NCBI GenBank assembly: GCA_964579765.1
Contig: CAZOIK010000046.1
Coordinates: 1 to 21,131, forward strand
Length of the DNA stretch: 21,131 bases
Source of the DNA: DATNBT01 sp964579765
GTDB taxonomy: Bacteria > Acidobacteriota > Vicinamibacteria > Vicinamibacterales > CAVVIG01
Reading direction: 5' to 3'
Numbering within the stretch: position 1 is the stretch's first letter; the number at the start of each line of letters is the position of its first letter. Position numbers and translations under genes: made by a program. The notes beneath the pieces are model-generated. The model was not told where the DNA came from. It did not search any database and saw nothing but the letters and a program-made list of their open reading frames with translations. Below are positions 8,125 to 16,069 of this stretch, in pieces.

Positions 8125-8562
8125 TTACCAGTCCGAGTATTTCGTGCCGTCGAGCGCCGTCGCGTCGGAGCCGCTCTTGACGTCGTAGACGCCCGGGGCC
8201 GCGCTGGGGTTGTTCGGGTCGGGCTCGCTCTGGGTGGTCTGCCACGACGTGCTGTTCGTCGTGAACGGGTCTTCGGGCAGGCGGCGCAGGTAGCCGGAGC
8301 TCACGAGGTCGTCGAGCGTCGCCGGATACATGCCCTTGTCGGCGTAGTACTGGTCGATCGCGTCGCGCATGTTGAAGAGATCGGTCTTGAGCACCGCCTC
8401 GCGCGAGCGCGTCACGCCGTTCTTGTACTGCACGAGGCCGATGCCGGCGAGGACGACGAGGATCGACGCGACGACGAGCAGCTCGATGAGCGTGAAGCCC
8501 CGCTCTCGAATGCGTCGCCGTGCAATGCCGCAGTCAATCCTGCAATCCTGCACTCCTGCCAT
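8125..8562 (-). CDS. GspG-like pseudopilin (second operon copy)
   Basis: A 145-residue prepilin-like protein, last gene of the operon. It has a classical type III signal, RERGFTLIELLVVASILVV (about 20-38), with cleavage expected after Gly and Glu at +5 present. Next comes NMRDAIDQYYADKGMYP (helix plus the pilin YP motif) and LDDLVSSGYLRRLPEDP, all typical of major pseudopilins. It ends with ATALDGTKYSDW, almost identical to the end of the preceding pseudopilin, so the two are paralogues. The ATG at 8562-8560 lies 8 bp after the upstream stop, inside an 8-bp tandem repeat. That repeat supplies most of the first residues (AGVQDCRID). GTG 8553 is an alternative. No Shine-Dalgarno is visible, so reinitiation after the upstream gene is likely. 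Expected role: fibre subunit in the periplasm. Confidence 0.88.
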   Translation of the reverse strand: MAGVQDCRIDCGIARRRIRERGFTLIELLVVASILVVLAGIGLVQYKNGVTRSREAVLKTDLFNMRDAIDQYYADKGMYPATLDDLVSSGYLRRLPEDPFTTNSTSWQTTQSEPDPNNPSAAPGVYDVKSGSDATALDGTKYSDW

Positions 8563-8567
8563 TCTGC
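8536..8567. repeat. 8-bp tandem repeat at the pseudopilin/pseudopilin junction
   Basis: Four adjacent 8-bp units on the plus strand: AATCCTGC, AATCCTGC, ACTCCTGC, CATTCTGC. The array spans the start codon of the 8125-8562 pseudopilin and ends 4 bp from the upstream gene's stop codon. The same unit length is seen at 5113-5152 with a different sequence. Confidence 0.85.
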
Positions 8568-8570
8568 AAT

Positions 8571-9143
8571 TCACCAGTCTTTGTATTTGCTGCCGTCGAG
8601 CGCCGTGGCTTCCGACGTCGTGTGGACGTCGAAGACGTCTTGCCCGCCCCACTTCGTCGCGTCGGCGTCGTCCTGATACGACCGCAGGCCCCAGTCGGTG
8701 GACTTGGTCATCGGGTCGATCGGCACGCGCCGCAGGAACTTCAGCTTGCGGCCCGACTGATCGTTGGCCGCGCTGACGCCGGTGACGAGCGTCTGCAGAT
8801 CGGGCGGATAGTTCTCGGCGCCGGCCTTCAGATCCGTCGCGCCGATCTGGCCGAGATCCGCCGCGTCCTTGAACTTGTCGATCGCCGTGCGCATCTCGCG
8901 CAGGTCGCGCCGCAACTCGGCCTCGCGCATCCGCTGCAGCGTGACCCTCGTCAACGGCATGATCGCCGACGCCAGCACGAGCAGCATCGTCGAAACAATG
9001 ATCAGTTCGATGAAGGTGTAGCCGCCTTGGGTGCCCGGTCCGTGCTTGGTCCGTTGGTCCGTGGTCCCTGCGCACGTACCAAGGACTGAAGGACCAGGGA
9101 CGGACCAGGAACCAAGCACCATGAACCAGGGACCTCTGTTCAT
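8571..9143 (-). CDS. GspG-like pseudopilin with repeat-derived leader
   Basis: A 190-residue prepilin-like protein. The mature part begins at about residue 42 with GG then YTFIELIIVS, so Glu +5 is conserved and Tyr replaces the usual Phe at +1. It continues with a helix (LRRDLREMRTAIDKFKD), NYPPDLQTL and the C-terminal ATALDGSKYKDW shared with the next gene. The start is well supported: ATG 9143-9141 overlaps the secretin stop (ATGA), as at most junctions of this operon. The predicted leader of about 41 residues is unusually long, and residues 4-40 are encoded by a GGTCC/GGACC repeat hairpin. No in-frame start lies between the repeat and the GG cleavage site, so the repeat must be translated unless an internal ATG (MVLGSW, 9122) is used. 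Probably the main or a minor fibre subunit. Confidence 0.87.
   Translation of the reverse strand: MNRGPWFMVLGSWSVPGPSVLGTCAGTTDQRTKHGPGTQGGYTFIELIIVSTMLLVLASAIMPLTRVTLQRMREAELRRDLREMRTAIDKFKDAADLGQIGATDLKAGAENYPPDLQTLVTGVSAANDQSGRKLKFLRRVPIDPMTKSTDWGLRSYQDDADATKWGGQDVFDVHTTSEATALDGSKYKDW
9037..9134. repeat. GGTCC-type repeat forming a long imperfect hairpin
   Basis: The left arm (9037-9070) is made of GGTCC units and the right arm (9079-9134) of GGACC units. GTGCTTGGT (9042-9050) pairs exactly with ACCAAGCAC (9111-9119), and GGTCCGT (9056-9062) with ACGGACC (9100-9106), around a loop near 9071-9078. It lies entirely in the leader-coding part of the pseudopilin at 8571-9143. Confidence 0.8.
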
Positions 9144-11695
9144 TGTACGGTCAGCGTCACCGGCCTGAACTGCAAGCCCATCGGCGTGTTCTCGGGGCCG
9201 GTGGCCGTGCCGCTGGCGCTCAGCGTGACGGTGCCCGGCGCGAGCGCGTCGAAGAGGACGGCCGACAGCAGGCCCGTGCCGGAGACGCCGGTCGCGTCGG
9301 CGCCGCGCGAGATCGTGATGTCGATGCGGCCGTTGTTCACCTGCTGCGAGAACGTCGCGTCCACGCCGCCCTGGCGCAGGAAGCTTCCCTGCTGCACGGC
9401 GCGCACGCGAAGAACCCGCGGGTCGTAGGTCAGCGTCAGCGTGACCGTGGACAGCCGCTCGGCGCCGGCAATGGACAGCGGGATGTTGTACGGGCCCTGG
9501 CCCACGCGGAGCGTCGTGGATGGCGGCGAGATGATCACCTGCGCCGAGCCGACGCCGGGCGTGGTAATCGGCGCCTCCTGCCCCACGGTCGGCTGCACGG
9601 GAGCCGGCGTGGCCTGCGCCTGCACCTGCGGCGCGGGGGCCGGCGCCGCGGCCTGCGGCTGTGGCGGCGCGGGTTGTGGCTGCGGCCGCGCCGGCGGACT
9701 CGGGACGACCACGGTGCCCGGCACCGGCGTCGCGCCCGGCGGGACGGCAATCGTGCCGCGCGGCGTCTGCTGGCCGATGCCCGGCGTGGGGCTGGCGGCC
9801 GGCGCGGGCGCCGGCGCCGGCGTTTCAGGCTGCGGCGTCGTGAGCAGCGGCGGCTGTCCGCCGACGCCGAACGTCTGCTGCGACCCGATGTAGATCGGCT
9901 TCAGATCCGCCTCGGTCAGGTTCGAGTTGCGGATGATGTGCGGCGTCAACAGCATCACGACGTCGGTCTGGTCTTCCTGGCGCTGGTTGCCCGAGAAGAT
10001 GTCGCTCAGGAACGGCACGTGAATCAGGCCCGGGAAGCCGGTGACGGCCCTCGTCTGGCTGTCCTGAATCAGTCCCGCGAGCAGGTTCGACTCGCCGTCG
10101 TGCAGCCGCAAGCGCGTCGTCACGGTGCGCTGCTGGAACGTGGGGACGTTCGGCGTGCCCGCGACCGTCTGGCTCGGCCCCTGCGCGCTGTCGTCAATCG
10201 TGAGATCGATCAGGACGTCGCCTTCCGGGCTGACGCGCGGCGTGATGTCGAGGTTGATGCCGACGTCCTTGTAGTTGTACGACGCGAGCGGATTCTGGCC
10301 GGCGCCGCCCGTCGCGATCGGCAGGAACGACGTCGAGACCACCGGAATCTGCGAGCCGGTCTTGAACGTCAGCTTCGTGCCCTCGGCGCCGCGCAGCTGC
10401 GGCTTCGCCAGCACCTTCGTGTGCGTGTCCGACTCGAGAAAACGCACGACGGCCGTCGGGATGGCCAGATAGAAATCGGCCAGGCTGATGCCGCGCGAGA
10501 TCAGGTTCGCGTTGAACGGCGGCACGAGCGCGCTGCCCGGCTGGCCGAGCGCCGTCGGCGGAATGACCGTGCCCGCTGCCGCGCCGCCGGTCACCGGCGC
10601 CGTCACGCCGCCGGTCGCCGGCGTCGTCGCGGCCGTCGTGCCGCCGGGCGCCACGGCCGGCGAGAACAGCCCGCCGATCGCATAGTCGGACAGGTTGAGG
10701 CCGTACTGCTTCGCGCGCGACCGATCGACCTCCATGATCTCGACGTCCACGACGATCTCGGCGCGTGGCTTGTCGTTCTGCTCGATCAGCTTCTCGAAAA
10801 TCGACAGCACGGGCCGCGTCGCCCGGATGGTGATCGAGTTCTGCGCCTTGTTCGGCGCGATGGCCGGCTGAATGGGAATGCCCGGCGGACGGAACGCCTG
10901 GCTGAGAATCTGCGCGAGCTCGGTCGCGTCCGCGTTCGACAGGTAGAACGTCTGGATGACCTGGTCGTCGTACTGCTGGTGCTTCGTCGCGTTGTCGTCG
11001 AAGATCAGAATCGACCGCTCGTTCAGCACCTTGTAGGACAGCTGGTTGACGCTCAGGATCTCGTTGAGCGCCTGCTCCAGCGTCACGCCGTCGAGCTGCA
11101 CCGAGTAGTTGCGATCCTGGTACTGCCGGTCGTACGAGATGTTGACGCCGGTGGACGTGCCGATGAAGTTGAGGATCTCGCGCAGCGGCACGTTGTTGAA
11201 GCGGATCAGCGGCAGCGGCGTCGTGAAGTTCAGGAGCGGCGGCGGCTGCGACGCGGCGCGCGCCCGCGCGCGGAGCTGATCGATTGCGGGCTTCGGCCGC
11301 GACGCTTCCACCCGCTCGCGAATCGTCTTGTCGAGATCCGCGGCCTTGGCGGTGATCAGCCGGTTGCTCGGGTCGTACTCGGCCGCCTGCCTGTACTCGC
11401 CGAGCGCGGCCTCGAGCTGATCGTTCTTCTCGTAGTCGCGCGCGCGATCCGCGTGCTGGCGCGCGGCCGCCAGCATCGCCCGCTGCAGCGCGATCTTGTA
11501 CGTGGCGTCGTCGGGATCGGCCTGCACGGCCTTGCGATACTGCACCACCGCCGCGTCGAGGTCGCCCGCGCGAGAGGCGGCGTCGCCGCGCCGGAACGCC
11601 TGGCCCGCGGCGCATCCGCCGGCGACGATCGCCAGCGCACACACCGCGGAGAGTGCTGTCACGCGCATCACGCTGCCACCCTTCGTCGTCGTCAT
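9140..11695 (-). CDS. Secretin (GspD/PilQ family) with N-terminal TPRs and C-terminal cohesin domain
   Basis: Outer-membrane gate of the type II secretion/type IV pilus-like machine, 851 residues. Order of parts: signal with lipobox VAGGC (Cys28); two TPR-like units (about 30-100); STN/N0-like domain (about 155-215); secretin N domain (about 225-320); low-complexity G/T/A/P insert (about 340-390); secretin barrel domain (about 415-590) with VPFLSDIF and VVMLLTPHI; Pro/Ala/Gln-rich linker (about 610-710); and a cohesin-like beta domain (about 720-845) with LTYDPRVLRV. The TPR module may replace a separate pilotin and the cohesin could face outward or the periplasm (inference). ATG 11695 overlaps the pilP stop (ATGA). 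An internal ATG at 11668, directly before the signal sequence, is also possible. It ends in ATGA overlap with the first pseudopilin. The family call is firm; PilQ versus GspD cannot be decided. Confidence 0.94.
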   Translation of the reverse strand: MTTTKGGSVMRVTALSAVCALAIVAGGCAAGQAFRRGDAASRAGDLDAAVVQYRKAVQADPDDATYKIALQRAMLAAARQHADRARDYEKNDQLEAALGEYRQAAEYDPSNRLITAKAADLDKTIRERVEASRPKPAIDQLRARARAASQPPPLLNFTTPLPLIRFNNVPLREILNFIGTSTGVNISYDRQYQDRNYSVQLDGVTLEQALNEILSVNQLSYKVLNERSILIFDDNATKHQQYDDQVIQTFYLSNADATELAQILSQAFRPPGIPIQPAIAPNKAQNSITIRATRPVLSIFEKLIEQNDKPRAEIVVDVEIMEVDRSRAKQYGLNLSDYAIGGLFSPAVAPGGTTAATTPATGGVTAPVTGGAAAGTVIPPTALGQPGSALVPPFNANLISRGISLADFYLAIPTAVVRFLESDTHTKVLAKPQLRGAEGTKLTFKTGSQIPVVSTSFLPIATGGAGQNPLASYNYKDVGINLDITPRVSPEGDVLIDLTIDDSAQGPSQTVAGTPNVPTFQQRTVTTRLRLHDGESNLLAGLIQDSQTRAVTGFPGLIHVPFLSDIFSGNQRQEDQTDVVMLLTPHIIRNSNLTEADLKPIYIGSQQTFGVGGQPPLLTTPQPETPAPAPAPAASPTPGIGQQTPRGTIAVPPGATPVPGTVVVPSPPARPQPQPAPPQPQAAAPAPAPQVQAQATPAPVQPTVGQEAPITTPGVGSAQVIISPPSTTLRVGQGPYNIPLSIAGAERLSTVTLTLTYDPRVLRVRAVQQGSFLRQGGVDATFSQQVNNGRIDITISRGADATGVSGTGLLSAVLFDALAPGTVTLSASGTATGPENTPMGLQFRPVTLTVQ

Positions 11696-12303
11696 GATCC
11701 AGACAACCTGATCGTCTGCCGTCCGCGCCCGTCGAGATATGCCATCTCGATCGACTCGGCGCCGATGCGGAGGATACGGTATTGCCCGAGCACCGTGTCG
11801 CCCTCGTGTCCGTAGACCGGCGACCCGCGTCCGTCGCTCAGCACCGCCACGCGCTTGCCCGGCGGCGGCAGATCGACGATGCCGATGAACTTGAGTGTTA
11901 TCGGCGGCAGGGGCGGCGGTCCCGTGGGCGCCGGGATCTCCGGCCCGATGCCGCGCCGGGCCGCCGAGGGCGGCGGCGGAGGCGGCGGCTTCACGCGGAA
12001 GCGGAAGATGTCGCGTCCGTCCGGCGTCGGCTCCGCGCGCGCCTCGTCGAGCGCGTCGAGATGCACCTGCAGGGCGTCGGTGTGCGCCGCGGCTGCGGCG
12101 CGTCCCTGCTCCGACGGCGGCCTCGCCGGTGGCCTCGCCGGCGTCGGCCGTGTCGTGCGCCGCGCGTCCCGGCTCTCCACATTAGACGCCGCGGGGGACG
12201 CCACAGACGGGCGCGACCAGGTCTCGTAGGCCTCGTACGCGCCAATCGCCAGCAGCAGGGCGAGCGCGCCGAGGACGAACTCGCGCCGGCGCTTAGGCTC
12301 CAT
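11692..12303 (-). CDS. pilP: PilP/GspC-like inner-membrane protein
   Basis: A 203-residue bitopic protein expected to link the inner-membrane PilN/PilO complex to the secretin. It has a short basic cytoplasmic start (MEPKRRREF), one membrane segment (about 10-24), a long Pro/Ala/Arg-rich periplasmic linker (about 45-135, including a run of seven prolines) and a small C-terminal beta domain (about 137-200). That domain contains LKFIGIVDL, GHEGDTVLGQYRI and IEMAYLDG, the order seen in PilP and the homology region of GspC. The start overlaps the end of pilO by 11 bp and the stop overlaps the secretin ATG. Sequence identity in this family is low, so the call rests on fold-like pattern, size and position. 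Confidence 0.75.
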   Translation of the reverse strand: MEPKRRREFVLGALALLLAIGAYEAYETWSRPSVASPAASNVESRDARRTTRPTPARPPARPPSEQGRAAAAAHTDALQVHLDALDEARAEPTPDGRDIFRFRVKPPPPPPPSAARRGIGPEIPAPTGPPPLPPITLKFIGIVDLPPPGKRVAVLSDGRGSPVYGHEGDTVLGQYRILRIGAESIEMAYLDGRGRQTIRLSGS

Positions 12304-12871
12304 TCCGCCCCTGCCGGTAGTACGTGGACACTTCCAGTGTCACCGTGACCGGTTTGCTCGGATCCGTCTGGCCCAGGCTCACGTCGTCCACGATGATGAA
12401 CTCGGGCGTGGTCTCGAGCTCGTACAGAAAGCGGCGGACGTTGTCGTAGCCGCCCTCGAGCACCATGCGCGTGCGGACGCGTCCGAGCTGCGATCCTTTT
12501 TCGAGCTGCGGGTCGATGTCGGCATGACGCTCGTCGAAGCGCATGTCGGCTTTCCGCGCGAGCTCGGGCAGCCGGGCGTATGTCATCCGGCGCGCTTCGT
12601 CGAGGCTGGACGGCAGCACGTTCTGGTAGAAGGTCTTGAGCTCCTGATCGGCCCTGGCCTTGCCCGTGACGAGCGCTTCGGCGGAGGCCATGTCGCGTTC
12701 GGCCGCCTGACGCTCGCCCGCGGCGGCGGCGGCGCGATCGACGGCCGTCGCGGCCTTCACGCCGAGCGGATAGACCGCAAGGACGTACACGCCGACGTTG
12801 ATCGCGAGCGCGATCGCGATCGGCACGAGCATGCCGCGGTGCTCCGACACGGCCCGGCGCAGCAGGCTCAT
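12293..12871 (-). CDS. pilO: PilO-like inner-membrane assembly protein
   Basis: A 192-residue bitopic protein, expected to form a heterodimer with PilN (or GspM with GspL). Seen: a short cytoplasmic start MSLLRRAVSEHR, one membrane segment (about 15-36), a coiled-coil-prone helix rich in Ala, Glu and Arg (about 40-75), and a C-terminal ferredoxin-like region with EGGYDNVRRFLYELETTPEFIIVDDV (pairs of helix and strand, about 137-162), typical of PilO. ATG 12871-12869 overlaps the pilN stop. The longer open frame upstream lies inside pilN and is a shadow. It overlaps pilP by 11 bp. The call depends on pattern and gene order and is well supported by the PilM-N-O-P series. Confidence 0.85.
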   Translation of the reverse strand: MSLLRRAVSEHRGMLVPIAIALAINVGVYVLAVYPLGVKAATAVDRAAAAAGERQAAERDMASAEALVTGKARADQELKTFYQNVLPSSLDEARRMTYARLPELARKADMRFDERHADIDPQLEKGSQLGRVRTRMVLEGGYDNVRRFLYELETTPEFIIVDDVSLGQTDPSKPVTVTLEVSTYYRQGRNGA

Positions 12872-13473
12872 CGGCGCGGCGCCCCCGTCGTCTTGGTCGC
12901 GGCGCCGCCGACGCGGCCCTGGGCGGGTTTGTACACGGCTTCGACCGACGCCTGCAGCTGTCCCTGATCGTTCACGCGCTCGTCGATGCCCGACCCGACG
13001 CGCGCGAACTTGCCGGTCATCTCGAGGTTGTTCATGAACGCGTTGACGTCCTCGACGCCGCGCGCGACGACGCTGATCGTGAGCTCGAACTGGCCGCGAT
13101 CGGCCTTCGGCCGCACCGCCGTAATCCGCACGTTGTCGGGCAGCGTCTTCTCGAAGGTGTTGAACAACTCGGTCCACGAGAACGTGCGCCGGTCGATCAG
13201 CGTGTTGGCCTGCCGGGCCTCGTCGCGCGCGTAGTCGATCTGCCGGGTATCGACGGAGCTCCGGAGCTTCGCCGCCGCCGTCCGCAGGTCGGCCGCGCGG
13301 GATTCGTCGCGCGACGCCGCCGTCTCGAGCTCCGTGTTGCTGTGCGAGTAGCGCAGCAGGCGCGTCGAGTTGTAGACCGTCGCGACCACCACGACCAGGA
13401 GAAAGGCCAGCAGCCAGATCGACACGAGGCGCTCGTTGTAGAACGGCTTCGTGGAGAGGTTGGTGCGGATCAC
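12868..13473 (-). CDS. pilN: PilN-like inner-membrane assembly protein
   Basis: A 201-residue bitopic protein of the PilN family. It starts with MIRTNLSTKPFYNER; PilN proteins bind PilM through a short conserved N-terminal peptide of this kind (established for the Thermus and Neisseria families). A membrane segment follows (about 18-36), then a helical, charged region (about 45-95) and a ferredoxin-like periplasmic domain (about 100-185) with LPDNVRITAV and FMNNLEMTGKFARV. The start is GTG 13473-13471, overlapping the pilM stop (GTGA). No separate ribosome-binding site is needed if translation is coupled. It ends in ATGA overlap with pilO. Confidence 0.88.
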   Translation of the reverse strand: MIRTNLSTKPFYNERLVSIWLLAFLLVVVVATVYNSTRLLRYSHSNTELETAASRDESRAADLRTAAAKLRSSVDTRQIDYARDEARQANTLIDRRTFSWTELFNTFEKTLPDNVRITAVRPKADRGQFELTISVVARGVEDVNAFMNNLEMTGKFARVGSGIDERVNDQGQLQASVEAVYKPAQGRVGGAATKTTGAPRR

Positions 13474-14441
13474 GCGGCGCTCCGCTCGCGCAGCAGCAGG
13501 CCGACCACGGGCGCCAGGCTCCCGAGCAGCGCGGGCGCCGCGGAAATGCGATCCGTCAGCATCACGGCCGCCCGCGGATCGACCGGCTCAATGGGCGTTG
13601 CCAGCCGCTCCTGCAGCGTGCGCCGCACCTGCTCGACGTCCGCCGCATGGCCCGCGCCGCCGCCTGGCGCACCCGCCAGGAAGACGCGTCCGAGGCCGTT
13701 GCCCCAGAGCCGGTCTTCGTAATACATGACGGCCTGGTGGACGAGTTCGGCGACGGTGCCGTCTTCGTCGGCGACGCGGTTGCGAAAGGAGATCAGATGC
13801 GGACCGCGGAGGATGGCGATCGACGTGTAGGCGGACACGCTGTTGACGAGCAGCCAGTCCGTCTCCGACGCGATCTCGGGTGAGGCAGACGCGAGCACCG
13901 CGTTGACGACGTTGAAGGTCGCCAGATCGACGATCCCGGCGAGCGCGCCGGCGTCGGCGCACAGGGCCTCGTACTCCTCGACGATGGTGCGTTTCGCGAG
14001 CGCGACGACGAACTCCTGTCCGAAGGGCATCTTGATGCCAGGAGTGAAGCTGATCTGCGCGTCCTCGATCGCAAACGGCGCCGTCTTCTTGATCTGCCAG
14101 CGCACGAGCTGCTCGAGATCGGCGGTCCGCGCCGGGACCTGCTCGAACCTGAGGAGCGAGACCTTGGCGGCGGCGTCCGGCACGACGAGACCGACGCGCC
14201 GCGGCGATCCGATGCGGTCGAGCACCACCCGCAGCGCCCGCAGGACGGACGCGCGATCCTGGATGTTCGGCTCCGTCAGCGACGGGACGAGCGCCCTGGC
14301 CGGCAGCGGCTCGATGGCATGCGCGGTGATGACGGCGGAATCGCCGCGATACTCGAGCCCGGCCGCCGCCACGTGGTGCGCGGCCAGCTCGACGGCGACG
14401 TTGGGCACCGACGGCTTCCGGAGAGAATCGAGGAGGCTCAT
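13470..14441 (-). CDS. pilM: PilM-like cytoplasmic actin-fold protein
   Basis: A 323-residue cytoplasmic protein of the PilM/GspL actin-like family, expected to sit below the PilN/O/P complex and contact the ATPase ring. Features: VPNVAVELAAHHVAAAGLEY at the start (strand-turn-strand of the actin fold), LVVPDAAAKVSLLRFEQVP (about 93-111), LVRWQIKKTAPF (about 119-130), a motif typical of PilM, and Gly-rich loops later (AGAPGGGAGH). A strict nucleotide-binding DxG signature is less clear than in classical PilM. ATG 14441-14439 overlaps the pilB stop (ATGA). The upstream extension of the open frame lies in pilB and is a shadow. Confidence 0.87.
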   Translation of the reverse strand: MSLLDSLRKPSVPNVAVELAAHHVAAAGLEYRGDSAVITAHAIEPLPARALVPSLTEPNIQDRASVLRALRVVLDRIGSPRRVGLVVPDAAAKVSLLRFEQVPARTADLEQLVRWQIKKTAPFAIEDAQISFTPGIKMPFGQEFVVALAKRTIVEEYEALCADAGALAGIVDLATFNVVNAVLASASPEIASETDWLLVNSVSAYTSIAILRGPHLISFRNRVADEDGTVAELVHQAVMYYEDRLWGNGLGRVFLAGAPGGGAGHAADVEQVRRTLQERLATPIEPVDPRAAVMLTDRISAAPALLGSLAPVVGLLLRERSAA

Positions 14442-16069
14442 TCGACGAACGTCACCTTGTTGATCTCGCGCAGGGTCGTGGTGCCCTCCATGACGCGCTC
14501 GACGGCGCACTCGCGGAGGAAGCGCATGCCCTCCTCGCGCGCGGCCTTGCGGATCTCCGACGCCGGTCGCTTGTCGAGAATCATCTCGCGGATGCGATCG
14601 GTCAGGTCGAGGAGCTCGCAGATGGCCATGCGGCCCTTGTAGCCGGTGCCGCCGCATTCCATGCAGCCCAGGCCCTCGTAGAACGTGTGCGTCGTCGCCA
14701 GGTCCGGGTCGAGCCGCGATTCTTCGAGCTGCGCGCGGGTGACTTTCGCCGGCCGCTTGCAGTGGTGGCAGATGACGCGCACGAGGCGCTGCGCGAGCAC
14801 GCAGTTGAGCGCCGACACGAACTGGTACGCCTCGACGCCGATGTTCAGGAACCGGCCGAGCACGTCGAGGACGTTGTTCGCGTGGACGGTCGTGAACACC
14901 AGGTGGCCGGTCAGCGCCGAGTTGATCGCGATCTGCGCCGTCTCGGCGTCGCGGATCTCGCCCACCATGATCTTGTCCGGGTCGTGGCGGAGGATCGAGC
15001 GCAATCCGCGCGCGAACGTCAGGCCCTTCTTCTCGTTGATCGGAATCTGCGTGATGCCCCGGAGCTGGTACTCGACCGGGTCCTCGATCGTGATGATCTT
15101 GTCTTCGACCGACTTGATCTCCGACAGCGCCGCATAGAGCGTCGTCGTCTTGCCGCTGCCCGTGGGCCCGGTGACGAGCACCATGCCGTAGGGCTCGGCG
15201 ATGTACTTGCGGAAACGCTTGAGCTCGGCCGCGGGAAAGCCGAGGATGTCGAGGCGCAGCTCGGTGAACTGCTCGCTGATCGACTCTTTGTCGAGGATGC
15301 GGATGACCGCGTCTTCGCCGTGCACGCTCGGCATGATCGAGACGCGGAAGTCGATCGTCTTCTCCGGCAGGCGCAGCTTGAAGCGGCCGTCCTGCGGCAC
15401 CCGCTTCTCGGCGATGTCGAGCTCGGCCATCACCTTGATGCGCGAGATGATCGAGCTGTGGAACTGCTTCGCCATCGGCCGCATCGCTTCCTGCAGCACG
15501 CCGTCGATGCGGTACTTCACGTGCACCGAGTCGTCCTGCGTCTCGATGTGGATGTCGCTCGCGCGCCGCTGGATGGCCGTGTAGATCGTCGAGTCGACGA
15601 GCCGGATGATCGGGCTGATGTCGCTCGTCAGCCGCTCGACGGTCAGGCTTTCGTCGCCGTTCTCTTCTTCCTTGAGCAGCTGCAGCTGAAAGCTCTCGGT
15701 CGCCTCTTCGAGGACGCGCTGGCTGCTCTCGCTCTTCTTGAGAATCGACTCGATGGCCGACCGCGCGCCGACCGTCACTTTGATCGGCGTCGCCAGCAGC
15801 AGGCCGAGCTCGTCGATCATCGGCAGGTCGCTCGGGTCGGAGACGACGATCACCAGGCTCTTGCCGTCGCGGCGGTACGGCACGAACCCGTAGCGCAGCA
15901 TCAGGTCGGCCGGAATCGATCGGAAGAGATCCTGATCGATCCGGAAGGTGTCCATGTCCACGAACTCGAGGCGGTAGCGTTCGGCCAGCCGGCGCGCGTG
16001 CTCGAGCTCCTGGCGGCCCTCGTCAGCGCCGAGCTCGGCGGGGTCGGACGGCAGCGACGGCAGCGTCAT
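14438..16069 (-). CDS. pilB: Type II secretion/type IV pilus assembly ATPase PilB/GspE
   Basis: Hexameric cytoplasmic ATPase that drives pilin insertion into the fibre; 543 residues. It has an N-terminal MshEN/GspE-N domain (about 1-140), a linker and the AAA+ motor. Walker A is GPTGSGKTTT (301-310), the Asp box ITIEDPVEY (about 326-334), Walker B IMVGEIRDAET (about 367-377) and the His box LVFTTVHAN (390-398). A tetracysteine zinc site is complete: C434 and C437 in CHHC, C469 and C472 in CMEC. These features identify an extension-type ATPase rather than PilT. It starts with ATG 16069 in ATGA overlap with pilC and ends in ATGA overlap with pilM. All key residues are intact. Confidence 0.96.
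   Translation of the reverse strand: MTLPSLPSDPAELGADEGRQELEHARRLAERYRLEFVDMDTFRIDQDLFRSIPADLMLRYGFVPYRRDGKSLVIVVSDPSDLPMIDELGLLLATPIKVTVGARSAIESILKKSESSQRVLEEATESFQLQLLKEEENGDESLTVERLTSDISPIIRLVDSTIYTAIQRRASDIHIETQDDSVHVKYRIDGVLQEAMRPMAKQFHSSIISRIKVMAELDIAEKRVPQDGRFKLRLPEKTIDFRVSIMPSVHGEDAVIRILDKESISEQFTELRLDILGFPAAELKRFRKYIAEPYGMVLVTGPTGSGKTTTLYAALSEIKSVEDKIITIEDPVEYQLRGITQIPINEKKGLTFARGLRSILRHDPDKIMVGEIRDAETAQIAINSALTGHLVFTTVHANNVLDVLGRFLNIGVEAYQFVSALNCVLAQRLVRVICHHCKRPAKVTRAQLEESRLDPDLATTHTFYEGLGCMECGGTGYKGRMAICELLDLTDRIREMILDKRPASEIRKAAREEGMRFLRECAVERVMEGTTTLREINKVTFVE

Noticed and set aside
9143..11815. 890-codon plus-strand open frame opposite the secretin
   Set aside because: It is a low-complexity Arg-rich shadow of the secretin, without a start context or motifs.
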